The notes under the pieces were generated by a model. The model was not told where the DNA came from, searched no databases, and worked only from the letters and a program-made list of their open reading frames with translations. The position numbers and the translations under genes were made by a program. This document shows, piece after piece, positions 36,465 to 46,086 of a stretch of 64,000 nucleotides of DNA. How positions within the stretch are numbered: position 1 is the first letter of the stretch; every line of letters starts with the position of its first letter. Source of the stretch: Paenibacillus aquistagni (GTDB lineage Bacteria; Bacillota; Bacilli; Paenibacillales; Paenibacillaceae); contig NZ_FXAZ01000001.1 of the NCBI RefSeq assembly GCF_900177815.1, positions 124,001-188,000 on the forward strand, in the 5' to 3' direction.

Positions 36465-37658
36465 ATGAGTCACGTGCAATGGCTGGAAGAGTTTGATAAT
36501 CGTATGGGAAAAGCTGCGGAAAGGGTTCGTTTTTTCCATGCTCCTGGACGTGTAAACCTGATTGGCGAGCATATTGATTACAACGGGGGACTTGTACTGC
36601 CTGCAGCGCTTCATATTGGCACGACATTAATGATTAGACCTAGACAGGATCAATGGGTTCGCTTGGCGAGCCTGCAGTTTCCTGAGACGGGAGAAGCCTC
36701 CATTCATGCACTTCCTGAAGCAAAAGCGGATGTATGGACGGATTATGTGTATGGCGTTATGCAGGAGCTGGCTGTGGACAATAAGCCTGTGAGGCATGGG
36801 TATGACATCCTGATTACTGGCAATATTCCAAATGGCTCGGGCCTGTCCTCCTCCGCTTCATTAGAGGTTGTGGTCGGATATGCGCTGATGACGATGGAAG
36901 GCTATGCTATTGATCGGACGAAGCTGGCGGTCTTGTCACAGCGGGCAGAAAACGGATTTGTTGGCGTTAATAGCGGGATAATGGATCAATTTGCAGTATC
37001 GCAAGGCAAGAAGGACCATGCGATCCTCTTGAATTGCGACACGCTTGCGTATGAGCATGTTCCATTTCAAATACAAGGCTACAAGCTGGTCATCGGCAAC
37101 ACGAAGAAGCGCCGGGGACTGGTGGATTCCAAATACAATGAGCGCAGATCACAGTGCGAAGCAGCGCTTGCTGTGCTGAAGACGGTTCATCCTGAGCTTG
37201 AATATTTGGCTCACTTGAGTCCAGATGCCTTCGAGCAAGCGAAGGAGGCAATTGAGGATGAGACGGTGAGCAATCGGGCCCAGCATGTCGTGTATGAGAA
37301 TGAGCGGGTGAAGCAGTCGATGACAGCACTTTCTCAAGGCGACCTGAAGGTGTTTGGTGAACTGATGAATGCGTCCCATATGTCCTTGCGCGATCTCTAT
37401 GAAGTCAGCTGCACCGAGCTAGATGTGATGGTGGAGGCAGCGCTCGCTATTGAGGGAACCTTAGGTTCCAGAATGACTGGCGCAGGCTTTGGCGGATGCA
37501 CCGTGTCGCTTGTGAAGGAGGAGGCAGTTCCAGCCTTTATCGAGGGTGTGGGTGCTCACTATGAAGAAAAGACTGGCATCACGCCAGAATTCTATGTATG
37601 CGAAGTCGGGGATGGCGTGCATGAATGCAGCCATGAAGCGACAATAACGGAGGTGTAG
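36465..37658 (+). CDS. galK: Galactokinase
   Basis: 397 residues from ATG 36465, 10 bases after AAAGGAGG; ATG 36438 lies before that site. Galactokinase signature GRVNLIGEHIDYNGG (about 28-42), ATP loop PNGSGLSSSASLEV and GHMP motif 3 MTGAGFGGCTVSLV. It phosphorylates galactose to galactose-1-phosphate, first step of the Leloir pathway. galE starts 3 bases after its stop. Confidence 0.97.
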   Translation: MSHVQWLEEFDNRMGKAAERVRFFHAPGRVNLIGEHIDYNGGLVLPAALHIGTTLMIRPRQDQWVRLASLQFPETGEASIHALPEAKADVWTDYVYGVMQELAVDNKPVRHGYDILITGNIPNGSGLSSSASLEVVVGYALMTMEGYAIDRTKLAVLSQRAENGFVGVNSGIMDQFAVSQGKKDHAILLNCDTLAYEHVPFQIQGYKLVIGNTKKRRGLVDSKYNERRSQCEAALAVLKTVHPELEYLAHLSPDAFEQAKEAIEDETVSNRAQHVVYENERVKQSMTALSQGDLKVFGELMNASHMSLRDLYEVSCTELDVMVEAALAIEGTLGSRMTGAGFGGCTVSLVKEEAVPAFIEGVGAHYEEKTGITPEFYVCEVGDGVHECSHEATITEV

Positions 37659-37661
37659 AAC

Positions 37662-38648
37662 ATGGCAGTATTAGTAACAGGCGGTGCTGGTTATATTGGC
37701 TCACATACCGCAGCTGAATTGATTGCAAGAGGCGAGGAAGTTGTCATTGTCGATTCTTTGGAAACGGGGCATCGCGGCGCGGTGCTGGGCGGTACTTTGG
37801 AGATTGGCGACATTCGAGATCAGGAGTTTTTGAATGCGGTATTTGCAAAGCACTCCATCGATGCGGTTATTCACTTTGCTGCTTATTCGCTCGTTGGCGA
37901 GAGCATGACGAACCCGGGCAAGTACTATGACAACAACGTACACGGTACCCTTGTGCTGCTGGAAGCCATGCAGGCTCACGGCGTCAAGCATATCGTATTC
38001 TCTTCAACGGCAGCCACGTATGGAGAGCCAGAGCGCGCGCCGATCGTAGAGAGCGACCGCACCAATCCAACGAATGTGTATGGAGAGACGAAGCTGGCTA
38101 TGGAGAAGATGATGGGCTGGTTCGACCAGAGCTATCAGCTTCGCTACGTGGCCTTGCGATATTTCAATGCGGCTGGAGCCCATGAAAACGGGTTGATTGG
38201 CGAGGATCATCGGCCAGAATCGCATCTTGTGCCGCTCGTGCTGCAGACGGCTCTTGGGAAGCGGGAAGAGATCGCGGTATTCGGCAGCGACTATGATACC
38301 AAGGATGGCACTTGTGTTCGTGATTACATTCATGTCAGTGATCTTGCTGACGCTCATGTTCTTGCTTTGCAATACTTGCGTCAAGGCGGTGCGAGTGATG
38401 TGTTTAACCTGGGCAATGGGACAGGATTCTCGGTGCTTGAAGTGATTAAGACTGCAGAGGCAGTAGTAGGCAAGCCGATCCGAACGGTTATGAAGGAACG
38501 CCGAGCAGGCGATCCTGCCATATTGATCGCTTCTGCCGATAAAGCCAAGCAGGTACTCGGTTGGCAGCCTAAGCGCGATCAATTGACTCAGATCATGGAA
38601 AGCGCGTGGAGATGGCATTCCTCGCGTCCTAACGGCTACGCAGACTAA
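37662..38648 (+). CDS. galE: UDP-glucose 4-epimerase
   Basis: 328 residues. NAD-binding GGAGYIGSHTAAEL at the N-terminus, catalytic Ser/Tyr/Lys (FSSTAATYGEP; YGETKLAMEKM), and FNLGNGTGFSVLEV. Interconverts UDP-galactose and UDP-glucose. The ribosome site GGAGGTG lies in the end of galK, so the two are coupled; the stop overlaps an upstream in-frame ATG of the next gene. Confidence 0.97.
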   Translation: MAVLVTGGAGYIGSHTAAELIARGEEVVIVDSLETGHRGAVLGGTLEIGDIRDQEFLNAVFAKHSIDAVIHFAAYSLVGESMTNPGKYYDNNVHGTLVLLEAMQAHGVKHIVFSSTAATYGEPERAPIVESDRTNPTNVYGETKLAMEKMMGWFDQSYQLRYVALRYFNAAGAHENGLIGEDHRPESHLVPLVLQTALGKREEIAVFGSDYDTKDGTCVRDYIHVSDLADAHVLALQYLRQGGASDVFNLGNGTGFSVLEVIKTAEAVVGKPIRTVMKERRAGDPAILIASADKAKQVLGWQPKRDQLTQIMESAWRWHSSRPNGYAD

Positions 38649-38698
38649 TGGTGATGCAATACAAGAACGAAGCGTTGACGGATAAGGAGGTCATCAAT

Positions 38699-40354
38699 AT
38701 GGGAGTACAATCCGAATCGATGCGTGAGGAGTTCGCTGCTGTCATGGAATCAGAGGCCCAAAGTGAGGGGATGTCGCTCACCGAGCAGGTGCAGTGGAGC
38801 ATTGAGGAATTGCTGCGCTATGGAGTGAATAAGCAGCTGATGGAGCCTGCGGACTGTCCGTATGTGCGCAATGCGCTGCTTGATCTGTTCCATCTACGTG
38901 AGCCGCATCCGATGTATAAGAGCGAATATGCCAAGGAGCACACGAGCGAAGAAGACGAGCTTCAGCCGATTATGAAGACACTGCTTGATTACGGCCATAT
39001 TATCGGTCTTACGAAGCATAATACGATAACGGAGCGCGATCTGCTCGATGCAAGAATTACGGGCTTATTGATGCCAAGACCTTCGGAAACCAATGCTAAG
39101 TTCCAGCGCACAGCTCGTGAAGAGGGGATCGAGCAGGCGACTGCCCAATTTTACAAGCTGTGTGTAGACAGCAATTATATTCGGATGGATCGGATTCGCA
39201 AGAACAGCTACTGGCGTTATGAGAGCGAGTATGGCGATATTGAGATCACGATCAATATGTCGAAGCCGGAGAAAAGCCCAAAAGAGATTCTGGAGGCCAA
39301 GAAGGCAGGTACGTCTCATTATCCACAATGCCTTCTCTGCGCAGACAATGTAGGCTATGAGGGGCATTCGAATCATCCAGCCCGCCAGAATCTTCGCCAG
39401 ATCCCGATTCAACTAGAGGATGAGAGCTGGTTCTTTCAATATTCGCCTTATGTGTATTACAACGAGCACAGCATCGTCTTGCATCATGATCATGTTCCGA
39501 TGAAGCTGACGAAGCGCACGTTTGAGCGTCTGCTCGCCTTTACAGCCCAGTTCCCGCATTACTTTATCGGCTCGAATGCCGATCTGCCGATCGTCGGCGG
39601 CTCGATCCTGAGTCATGACCATTTTCAAGCAGGACGGCATACCTTTGCGATTGAAGAAGCGAAGACGGAGCGCAAGTTCCAGTGGACGGCATATCCTGGC
39701 ATTGAGGCAAGCATCGTGCACTGGCCTATGAGCGTGCTGCGCCTAGCCGGGAAGGATCGCCATCAGCTTGCTCAAGCTGTTCATGCGATCTATGAGAGCT
39801 GGCAGCAGTACAGCGATAGAGAAGCCATGATCATCGCATTTACGGAGTCGGAGGCTGGCAGGGTTCCTCATAATACGGTTACGCCAATTATGAGAAGACG
39901 AGGCGAGCTGTATGAGGCAGACGTGGTGCTGCGCAACAACCTGACGAGCGAAGCGCATCCAGAGGGTATTTACCATCCTCACCGGGAGATGCATCATCTG
40001 AAGAAGGAGAATATAGGCCTCATTGAAGTGATGGGGCTTGCTATCCTTCCAGCTCGCCTGCAGGCTTCCATTACGAGCATTATCTCGATTCTTGCGGGAG
40101 AAGGATCTTGGCAGGAGCAGCGCATGGCGCTTCGCGAAGAGAATGCCTTATATGTGCACAAGGATTGGATAGATGCCTTGGTATCGAAGCATGGCACATC
40201 CTTGGACGCTCATGAAGCAGAACATGCAATTAAGCAGGATATGGGACGGTTGTTTGTCGAAATTCTAAGTCAAGCAGGTGTTTATAAGCAAGATGATGCT
40301 GGACGTCATGCCTTCTTGCGTTTTACAGAGCACCTGGGGATGGAAGAAATCTGA
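38699..40354 (+). CDS. galT: Galactose-1-phosphate uridylyltransferase (Bacillus type)
   Basis: 551 residues from ATG 38699 with AAGGAGGT 8 bases upstream; the frame is open back to 38648 without a ribosome site. It is the long Firmicute form of GalT, unrelated in detail to the short HIT-type enzyme of E. coli; landmarks are HYPQCLLCADNVGYEGHSNHPARQNLR, IVLHHDHVPM and ILSHDHFQAG. It swaps UMP between UDP-glucose and galactose-1-phosphate, closing the Leloir cycle with galK and galE. Confidence 0.96.
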   Translation: MGVQSESMREEFAAVMESEAQSEGMSLTEQVQWSIEELLRYGVNKQLMEPADCPYVRNALLDLFHLREPHPMYKSEYAKEHTSEEDELQPIMKTLLDYGHIIGLTKHNTITERDLLDARITGLLMPRPSETNAKFQRTAREEGIEQATAQFYKLCVDSNYIRMDRIRKNSYWRYESEYGDIEITINMSKPEKSPKEILEAKKAGTSHYPQCLLCADNVGYEGHSNHPARQNLRQIPIQLEDESWFFQYSPYVYYNEHSIVLHHDHVPMKLTKRTFERLLAFTAQFPHYFIGSNADLPIVGGSILSHDHFQAGRHTFAIEEAKTERKFQWTAYPGIEASIVHWPMSVLRLAGKDRHQLAQAVHAIYESWQQYSDREAMIIAFTESEAGRVPHNTVTPIMRRRGELYEADVVLRNNLTSEAHPEGIYHPHREMHHLKKENIGLIEVMGLAILPARLQASITSIISILAGEGSWQEQRMALREENALYVHKDWIDALVSKHGTSLDAHEAEHAIKQDMGRLFVEILSQAGVYKQDDAGRHAFLRFTEHLGMEEI

Positions 40355-40382
40355 CGACTTCAAGTAGAGAAGAGGCGAGAGC

Positions 40383-41279
40383 ATGACTACCGTTATGGTA
40401 TCGGTACAGACCGTGGATCATGAACTGTATGGCAAGTGCTTAAGTGTTGAAAATGAAACCTACACGCTAATGGTTCCACTCGATTATGGAATCCGCATCA
40501 TTCATTTCAGCTTGCGAGAAGGCTGCAACGTCTTCTTCTACGATGCGAATGAAGCCATTACTCAGTCTGGGGATGCGTTCGAGAAAATGGGATCAGACGG
40601 CTGGAAGCTAAGAGGCGGGCATCGCTTATGGACGAGTCCCGAGGCCTTTCCACGCACGTATGCACCAGATGATCAGCCCATTACTTGGAGCAAGACAGAA
40701 GCAGGCGTGCTGCTGACTTCAGCGCCAGAGCCATGGACGCATCTGCAAAAGCAAATCGAAATTCGCTTTGTCGGAGAAGAGGTAGAACTGATTCATCGCG
40801 TGACCAATGTTGGAGCATGGACGATTGAGACTGCGCCTTGGTCGCTGAACGTGATGGCGCCGGGCGGAACGGCAGTCATTCCTCAAGTCAGCCGCGATAC
40901 AGGCCTTCTGCCGAATCGCAATCTTATCTTATGGCCTTATACGAGAATGAACGATGAACGCGTAGAGTGGGGCAATGATGCCATCGTAATCAAGCAGTCG
41001 CAAGATGCGGATCAAGCCTTTAAGATCGGGATCAATCATGAGCCTGGCTTTGCAGCCTGCGTGTATCCAGACGTTACCTTCGAGCTTCGCTATGAGCATA
41101 AGCCCGAAGCGGTGTATCCTGATGGCGGCTGCTCTTTTGAGTGCTACACGAATGAGCATATGATGGAGCTTGAGACATTGGCGCCGCTTGAGAAGCTTGA
41201 GCCTGGACAGACCGTCGAACATAAGGAAACGTGGAAGCTTGTTACAGGACAGACGGTATCCCATTATCGGCAGCTATAG
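40383..41279 (+). CDS. Galactose-mutarotase-fold protein (aldose-epimerase-like)
   Basis: 298 residues, beta-rich, without signal peptide. Sequence features (LRGGHRLWTSPEAFPRTYAP, FECYTNEHMMELETLAPLEK, GQTVEHKETWKL) are those of the galactose-mutarotase-like superfamily, probably DUF4380, rather than canonical GalM, whose paired active-site His are not evident. Last gene of the gal operon, 28 bases after galT. Mutarotation of galactose in place of galM is the natural inference; a role on another galactoside is possible. Confidence 0.75.
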   Translation: MTTVMVSVQTVDHELYGKCLSVENETYTLMVPLDYGIRIIHFSLREGCNVFFYDANEAITQSGDAFEKMGSDGWKLRGGHRLWTSPEAFPRTYAPDDQPITWSKTEAGVLLTSAPEPWTHLQKQIEIRFVGEEVELIHRVTNVGAWTIETAPWSLNVMAPGGTAVIPQVSRDTGLLPNRNLILWPYTRMNDERVEWGNDAIVIKQSQDADQAFKIGINHEPGFAACVYPDVTFELRYEHKPEAVYPDGGCSFECYTNEHMMELETLAPLEKLEPGQTVEHKETWKLVTGQTVSHYRQL

Positions 41280-41337
41280 CAGATCGTATATCTTTCAGAG
41301 CGCATATAGCGATATTGGTGAAATGCTTGTAAGGAAC

Positions 41338-41363
41338 AGCAGCAATTCATCTTGCTGCTTTTA
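41338..41363 (+). terminator. Terminator of the gal operon
   Basis: Stem AGCAGCAA (41338-41345) / TTGCTGCT (41352-41359), then TTTTAT. The rest of the 316-bp gap 41280-41595 shows no gene or clear promoter. Confidence 0.75.
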
Positions 41364-41595
41364 TCCCAGAAATATCATGTATCCAATTTGTATCGTTAAT
41401 TAATATCGCCAGCTTGACCGGCCTGTTATCATCTTCCTCGTTTGTTGCAGATGGTATCAGGCTTTTTTCTTGCTATGAAGCTAGGAATTGTCGTATATTG
41501 TTCTCTATTCTTCTCTTTACATAACCTTCCTGCGCCTTCATAATGAAGGAGATTCATAGGATTAATGATCCAATTATAATGAAGGTGGTGTACTT

Positions 41596-43137
41596 ATGAG
41601 GCGTATTCGTACAGGAGTAGCAGCTTTGCTCGCGATGATGCTGATCGTGCTTGCAGGCTGTCAATCTGTTGGCGGCGTGGATATTGCGCAAGTTGTGAAG
41701 CAATCGCTGAATGTCAAATCCGTAGAATCTAAAGAAACACTTACACTGAAACTGAATGTAAACAAAGAGGCTAAGCTGAATCAAGAAGATGAAGAGATGA
41801 TTGCTCTCTTGAATGGCTTGCAAATCGATCTACATACAATGAAAGAATCCAATGAGAAGATGTCGGCCAAGGGTGAATTGAAGCTTAAGGACAAGACACT
41901 TCCCTTCCATATTACTGTAGATACGAAGAACATTGCACTTGATGTCAAGGGTGCCAAGGAAGCTCTTGTCATTCCGATTACAGAAGTGGATCCTAGCATG
42001 GCGGAATTAACACCGGACGTGAAGGAGCTAGAGGCGTTCCAGCAGGCGCTCGTTCAGTGGTTCACCAAAAATGCACCGAATCCGAAGAATATTAATGTAA
42101 CAAGCGGCATGGAAAATGTATTTGGCGAGTCCAAATATTTGGATCGCATTCATCTGGAGTTTGGCGCAGATGAGACGCTTGGCTGGATTCAAGGATTTGT
42201 GAAGGCCGTTCTTGCTGATGAGGAAGGTACGAAAGCGTTCCTTGAAGAGGTTGGCAAGCTGTATGGCCCAATCGTGAGTGGTCTGATGGAGCAAGAAGGC
42301 ATGGAAAGCATGGAAGGCATGGATATGTTCAAGGACGGAGAGCTCTTTGCTGCTTATGCATTCAAGTGGCTGAAGGAAAATGGCGAAACGATGCTGAATG
42401 AGCTTACAACAAGCTGGGAACAAGCGGTGAAGGATTCCCCGGAGCTTGCGCAGGTACTAAGCGATAAGACGAAGCTGAAGCTTGATCTGTACAGCGACTC
42501 GGCCAAAAATATTCATAAGTCTGTCATGGAACTGAACATTCAGCTTCCTACAGCAGAAGACATGCCAGTAACGAGCATCAGCGTTCAGACAACATCTGAA
42601 CTTAAAAACCATAACAACACAGTCAAGGTTGAACCTATTGACATTAGCGAAGCGGTAAACGTAGTCGAGCAGGAGATGACGCCTGGTGAATGGCTTCGAT
42701 TCTTTGAAGATGGTTCTTTAGCTAAGGATATGCTCTTGCAATCAGGCATCACAAACAAATTTGTTTATCTGCCGATTGCGCAGGATGAATATGATGAATG
42801 GCTGAATGATTCGCCGCTTCCTTATGTGGACAAAGGCGTTACGATGGTTCCGCTTCGCTATGTGGCTGAGGAACTGGATGCAGAAGTGAAGTGGGACAGC
42901 AAGCAGAAGCAAGTTACGATGATTGATGACCTGACTGGCAGCAAGATTGTGCTTAAGCTGGGCAGCAATATCGCCCTTGTGGATAATGTAGAGAAGAAGA
43001 TCAGCGGCACACCGGTAATGAGCAAGGAAGGCAATGTCTATGTGCCGCTGCGCTCGGTATCGGAGCTTCTTGGAGCCAAAGTGCAATATGAAGGGGATGC
43101 CGTGTACGGCAGCTACGTAACCATCGAGCGTTCTTAA
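41596..43137 (+). CDS. Lipoprotein with copper-amine-oxidase-type stalk domain
   Basis: 513 residues. Lipobox IVLAGC, then a long Lys/Glu-rich, mostly helical or mixed region of unknown family (about 25-390), then stalk repeats at the C-terminus (DKGVTMVPLRYVAEELDAEV and EGNVYVPLRSVSELLGAKVQ). Such stalk domains are common in Paenibacillus surface proteins and do not imply oxidase activity. AAGGTGGTG precedes the ATG. It is a single-gene unit with its own terminator. Function unknown; a cell-surface or wall-binding role is inferred. Confidence 0.85.
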   Translation: MRRIRTGVAALLAMMLIVLAGCQSVGGVDIAQVVKQSLNVKSVESKETLTLKLNVNKEAKLNQEDEEMIALLNGLQIDLHTMKESNEKMSAKGELKLKDKTLPFHITVDTKNIALDVKGAKEALVIPITEVDPSMAELTPDVKELEAFQQALVQWFTKNAPNPKNINVTSGMENVFGESKYLDRIHLEFGADETLGWIQGFVKAVLADEEGTKAFLEEVGKLYGPIVSGLMEQEGMESMEGMDMFKDGELFAAYAFKWLKENGETMLNELTTSWEQAVKDSPELAQVLSDKTKLKLDLYSDSAKNIHKSVMELNIQLPTAEDMPVTSISVQTTSELKNHNNTVKVEPIDISEAVNVVEQEMTPGEWLRFFEDGSLAKDMLLQSGITNKFVYLPIAQDEYDEWLNDSPLPYVDKGVTMVPLRYVAEELDAEVKWDSKQKQVTMIDDLTGSKIVLKLGSNIALVDNVEKKISGTPVMSKEGNVYVPLRSVSELLGAKVQYEGDAVYGSYVTIERS

Positions 43138-43147
43138 TTCGTTAGAC

Positions 43148-43206
43148 AACAAGCTCAAGCAGGCACATTCGATCATATTCGGATGAACGCTGCTTGAGCT
43201 TGTTTT
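43148..43206 (+). terminator. Terminator after stalk lipoprotein
   Basis: 15-bp perfect stem AACAAGCTCAAGCAG (43148-43162) / CTGCTTGAGCTTGTT (43190-43204) followed by TTTTAT. Could also serve the convergent SDR gene. Confidence 0.85.
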
Positions 43207-43222
43207 ATATCATGCTGCTGCC

Positions 43223-43987
43223 TTAAAGATGTGAGCCTCCACTCGCATCAATCAGCTGCCCGGTTACCCAGCGGCTGTCTGAGGAGGCGAGAAAGGCTGC
43301 GATATCCGCGACGTCCTCGGGTTCTCCCCAGCGCTTGAATGCGGACAGCCCTGCAGCCAATTGCTGGCCCTGAGGGTCGCTTAGCGTTCCGCTGTTCATT
43401 TCGGTATTGATGATACCAGGAAGTATGGCATTGACGGTGATGCCGCGGCTTCCAAGCTGCTTCGCTAAGGCAAGGGTAAGGGTATTTATCGCTCCCTTCG
43501 AAATGCTGTAGGTAAAGACGCTAGGAGAAGCTGCCCGTGTCACGAAGGAAGAGAGATTGATAATGCGTCCACCATCTCTAAGACGCGAGAGTCCCTGCTG
43601 GATCATAAACAACGGAGATTTCACATTGATATTCATCACTTCATTAAACGATTCTTCCGTTGCTTCTTCTAGCGTTAGGATCTGCCCGATTCCAGCATTG
43701 TTTACTAGAATATCGAACTGCTGCTGCCCCGTTCTTGCATGAAGTTGTTCATCCATGGCACCGTACAGATCATGAATGCCCTGAAGCGTGCTGATGTCTG
43801 CTCCTATTGAAAATGCGGAGCCGCCGTGGCTTATAATCTCCTGAACGACTTGCTCGGCTTCCATCTGTCTTCTTCCGTAATGGACGGCGACCAGAGCCCC
43901 CTCTTGAGCGAGACGCAGGGCAATCCCGCGGCCAATGCCTCGACTGGCTCCTGTTACGAGCGCTGCTTTATTTTTTAAACTGTTCAT
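43223..43987 (-). CDS. Short-chain dehydrogenase/reductase
   Basis: 254 residues, classical SDR: TGASRGIGRGIALRLA cofactor loop, NNAGIG, catalytic Ser and YSISK (Tyr-x-x-x-Lys), and a C-terminal end typical of FabG-like enzymes. NADP(H) preference is suggested by the basic ASRGIGRG region. AAGGAGAGG precedes the ATG at 43987. Substrate unknown; no pathway genes adjoin. Confidence 0.9.
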   Translation of the reverse strand: MNSLKNKAALVTGASRGIGRGIALRLAQEGALVAVHYGRRQMEAEQVVQEIISHGGSAFSIGADISTLQGIHDLYGAMDEQLHARTGQQQFDILVNNAGIGQILTLEEATEESFNEVMNINVKSPLFMIQQGLSRLRDGGRIINLSSFVTRAASPSVFTYSISKGAINTLTLALAKQLGSRGITVNAILPGIINTEMNSGTLSDPQGQQLAAGLSAFKRWGEPEDVADIAAFLASSDSRWVTGQLIDASGGSHL

Positions 43988-44108
43988 CTTAACCTCTCCT
44001 TATCGTTCATTTATGCATGGTGATTTCATGGATAGTTATATCACAGCTTCTTTTTAGAAATATTGCGGTGTCATTTTAGAAAAGGGCTTAACGCTGAATA
44101 TCCTTGAC

Positions 44109-44165
44109 AATATCAATAATATCAACAATATCAACGGCCTTAACGGCAGTATCGACGGCATCAAC
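44109..44165 (+). repeat. 9-bp tandem repeats in a 534-bp gap
   Basis: AATATCAAT, AATATCAAC, AATATCAAC (44109-44135), then degenerate units GGCCTTAAC, GGCAGTATCGAC and GGCATCAAC to 44165. The frame is open from 44058 to 44222 and would read Asn-Ile-Asn triplets, but has no usual start codon, so it looks like a gene remnant or non-coding repeat. The rest of 43988-44521 has only the SD AAGGGGAG of the malic enzyme gene. Confidence 0.55.
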
Positions 44166-44521
44166 GGTTGGATGGCAGGAGAAGGCTTCAATAGGGCTGC
44201 GTGGAGCGAAGAAGATAAATAAATATCATCCATTGGTCAAAATAGGTAAAAAATGAAGGATTTTAGATGTTTGTGAAGAAGAGTTATGATGCACCTCCTT
44301 TCCACAGCAAGTAAGTAATGATAAACTAAGGTTCGGACTGAGATTGTCATGCCAATACTTGGAATATATTCTTAGTCTGAGAGAATGAAGGATCGGAGTT
44401 GCAGTCTTTCATTAGGAGCGGTAAAACGGCATAAAGGGATGGAATTATTTTGCAATTCATTATCCGAAGTCGCACAGGATATATGTAATTCCTGTAACGG
44501 AACAAGGGGAGAATAACTTTC

Positions 44522-45946
44522 ATGGCCAAATCACTAGGATCGAGCACAAACATCATTATCCGAATTGAGATCGACAAGAGCAAGTGCACCTTCGCTCAGG
44601 TTGCCCAGACAATTGGGGAAAGCGGTGGTGATATTGTGGCGATCGACGTTATCCGCAGCAGTGGAACGGTCACGCTGAGGGACTTAACGGTTAATGTGTT
44701 TGATGGTAGTGTTGGGGACCGTATTGTTGGGCGGTTAAATCAGATTGAAGGAATGAAGGTTATCAATGTATCCGATCAGACCTTCTTGATGCACCTTGGC
44801 GGCAAGATTGAGATGCAGCCGAAGATTCCGATTCGCAACCGCGACGATCTATCTCGTGTATATACACCGGGAGTAGCGCGCGTCTGTATGGCGATTCATG
44901 AAGATCCGAACCGCGCGTTTACGCTTACGATTAAGCGTGACACGGTAGCTGTCATTTCTGACGGTACAGCCGTATTGGGGCTTGGCAATATTGGCCCTCG
45001 AGCAGCAATGCCTGTTATGGAAGGGAAAGCGATGCTGTTTAAGCAGCTGGCAGGAGTGGATGCATTTCCGATCTGCTTGGATACACAGGACCCAGACGAG
45101 ATCGTCAGAACGATCGTAGCTATCGCTCCAGGGCTTGGTGGAATTAATCTGGAGGATATTTCGGCACCTCGCTGCTTCGATATCGAACGCCGCTTGACGG
45201 AAGCGCTCGACATTCCTGTATTCCATGATGATCAGCATGGAACCGCTGTCGTATTGCTGGCAGGAATCCTTAATTCCCTGCGTATTGTAGGCAAGAAGCT
45301 TGAGGATTGCAAAGTTGTGCTGTGCGGCATTGGCGCGGCAGGGATGGCTTGTACGGATATTCTGATCTCTGCGGGAGCGAAGAAGGTGATTGGCGTTGAT
45401 CGGCAAGGAGCGCTCGTTCGCACGACTGCTTATGAGAATGAGGCTTGGAATGCTTATGCGGCGAAGACCAATCCGGAGCTTGAGGAAGGCGCGCTTGCTG
45501 ATGTTATTCAAGGCGCAGATATCTTCATCGGTGTATCAGGACCTGGGGTGCTGAAGCGTGAGAATGTGGAAGCGATGGCGAAGGACCCGATTGTATTTGC
45601 AATGGCTAATCCAACGCCTGAGATTGACCCTGATGAGATTGAGGAAATTGCGCGCATTATCGCCACCGGACGTTCTGATTATCCAAACCAGATCAACAAT
45701 GTACTGTGCTTCCCAGGATTATTCCGGGGGCTCTTGGATTGCCGCGCATCGCGGGTTACCGAGAACATGAAGCTGGCGGCAGCTTATGCGATAGCGGAAG
45801 TGGTGTCTGAGGATGAACTGAGCGAGCTGTATATTATTCCGTCCGTGTTTAATGATAAAGTTGTGCCGAAGGTGCGCGATGCAGTTATTGATGCTGCTTA
45901 TGCCGATGGTGTAGCACGTCGCCGCGACTTCAGAGACAAGAAGTAA
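44522..45946 (+). CDS. NAD(P)-dependent malic enzyme with N-terminal ACT domain
   Basis: 474 residues. An ACT-type regulatory domain (about 8-85; IIIRIEIDKSKCTFAQVAQT) precedes the malic enzyme catalytic part: SRVYTPGVARVCMAI, the proposed general-base region of ISDGTAVLGLGNIGP, metal ligands in FHDDQHGTAVV, and a Rossmann GIGAAGMACTDILI. It decarboxylates malate to pyruvate. The ACT domain suggests amino-acid or similar allosteric control. YtsJ/MaeA-type enzymes of Bacillus are the closest known. Confidence 0.93.
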   Translation: MAKSLGSSTNIIIRIEIDKSKCTFAQVAQTIGESGGDIVAIDVIRSSGTVTLRDLTVNVFDGSVGDRIVGRLNQIEGMKVINVSDQTFLMHLGGKIEMQPKIPIRNRDDLSRVYTPGVARVCMAIHEDPNRAFTLTIKRDTVAVISDGTAVLGLGNIGPRAAMPVMEGKAMLFKQLAGVDAFPICLDTQDPDEIVRTIVAIAPGLGGINLEDISAPRCFDIERRLTEALDIPVFHDDQHGTAVVLLAGILNSLRIVGKKLEDCKVVLCGIGAAGMACTDILISAGAKKVIGVDRQGALVRTTAYENEAWNAYAAKTNPELEEGALADVIQGADIFIGVSGPGVLKRENVEAMAKDPIVFAMANPTPEIDPDEIEEIARIIATGRSDYPNQINNVLCFPGLFRGLLDCRASRVTENMKLAAAYAIAEVVSEDELSELYIIPSVFNDKVVPKVRDAVIDAAYADGVARRRDFRDKK

Positions 45947-46010
45947 AGTTAGCCTGTGAACGGCTGCAAGCATTGTCTCGACATACAAGTGTGACCTCAC
46001 AAAAGATAAT

Positions 46011-46056
46011 AAAGGACCTCCATGACCACGAAGATTGTGGTTATTGGAGGTCCTTT
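46011..46056. terminator. Terminator shared by malic enzyme and feoAB
   Basis: 12-bp stem AAAGGACCTCCA (46011-46022) / TGGAGGTCCTTT (46045-46056). The minus-strand side is followed by an A/T-rich ATTATCTTTTG; genes on both sides converge here. Confidence 0.8.
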
Positions 46057-46086
46057 GTTGGTTAGGGATAAGCTGCTTGCAGATCT

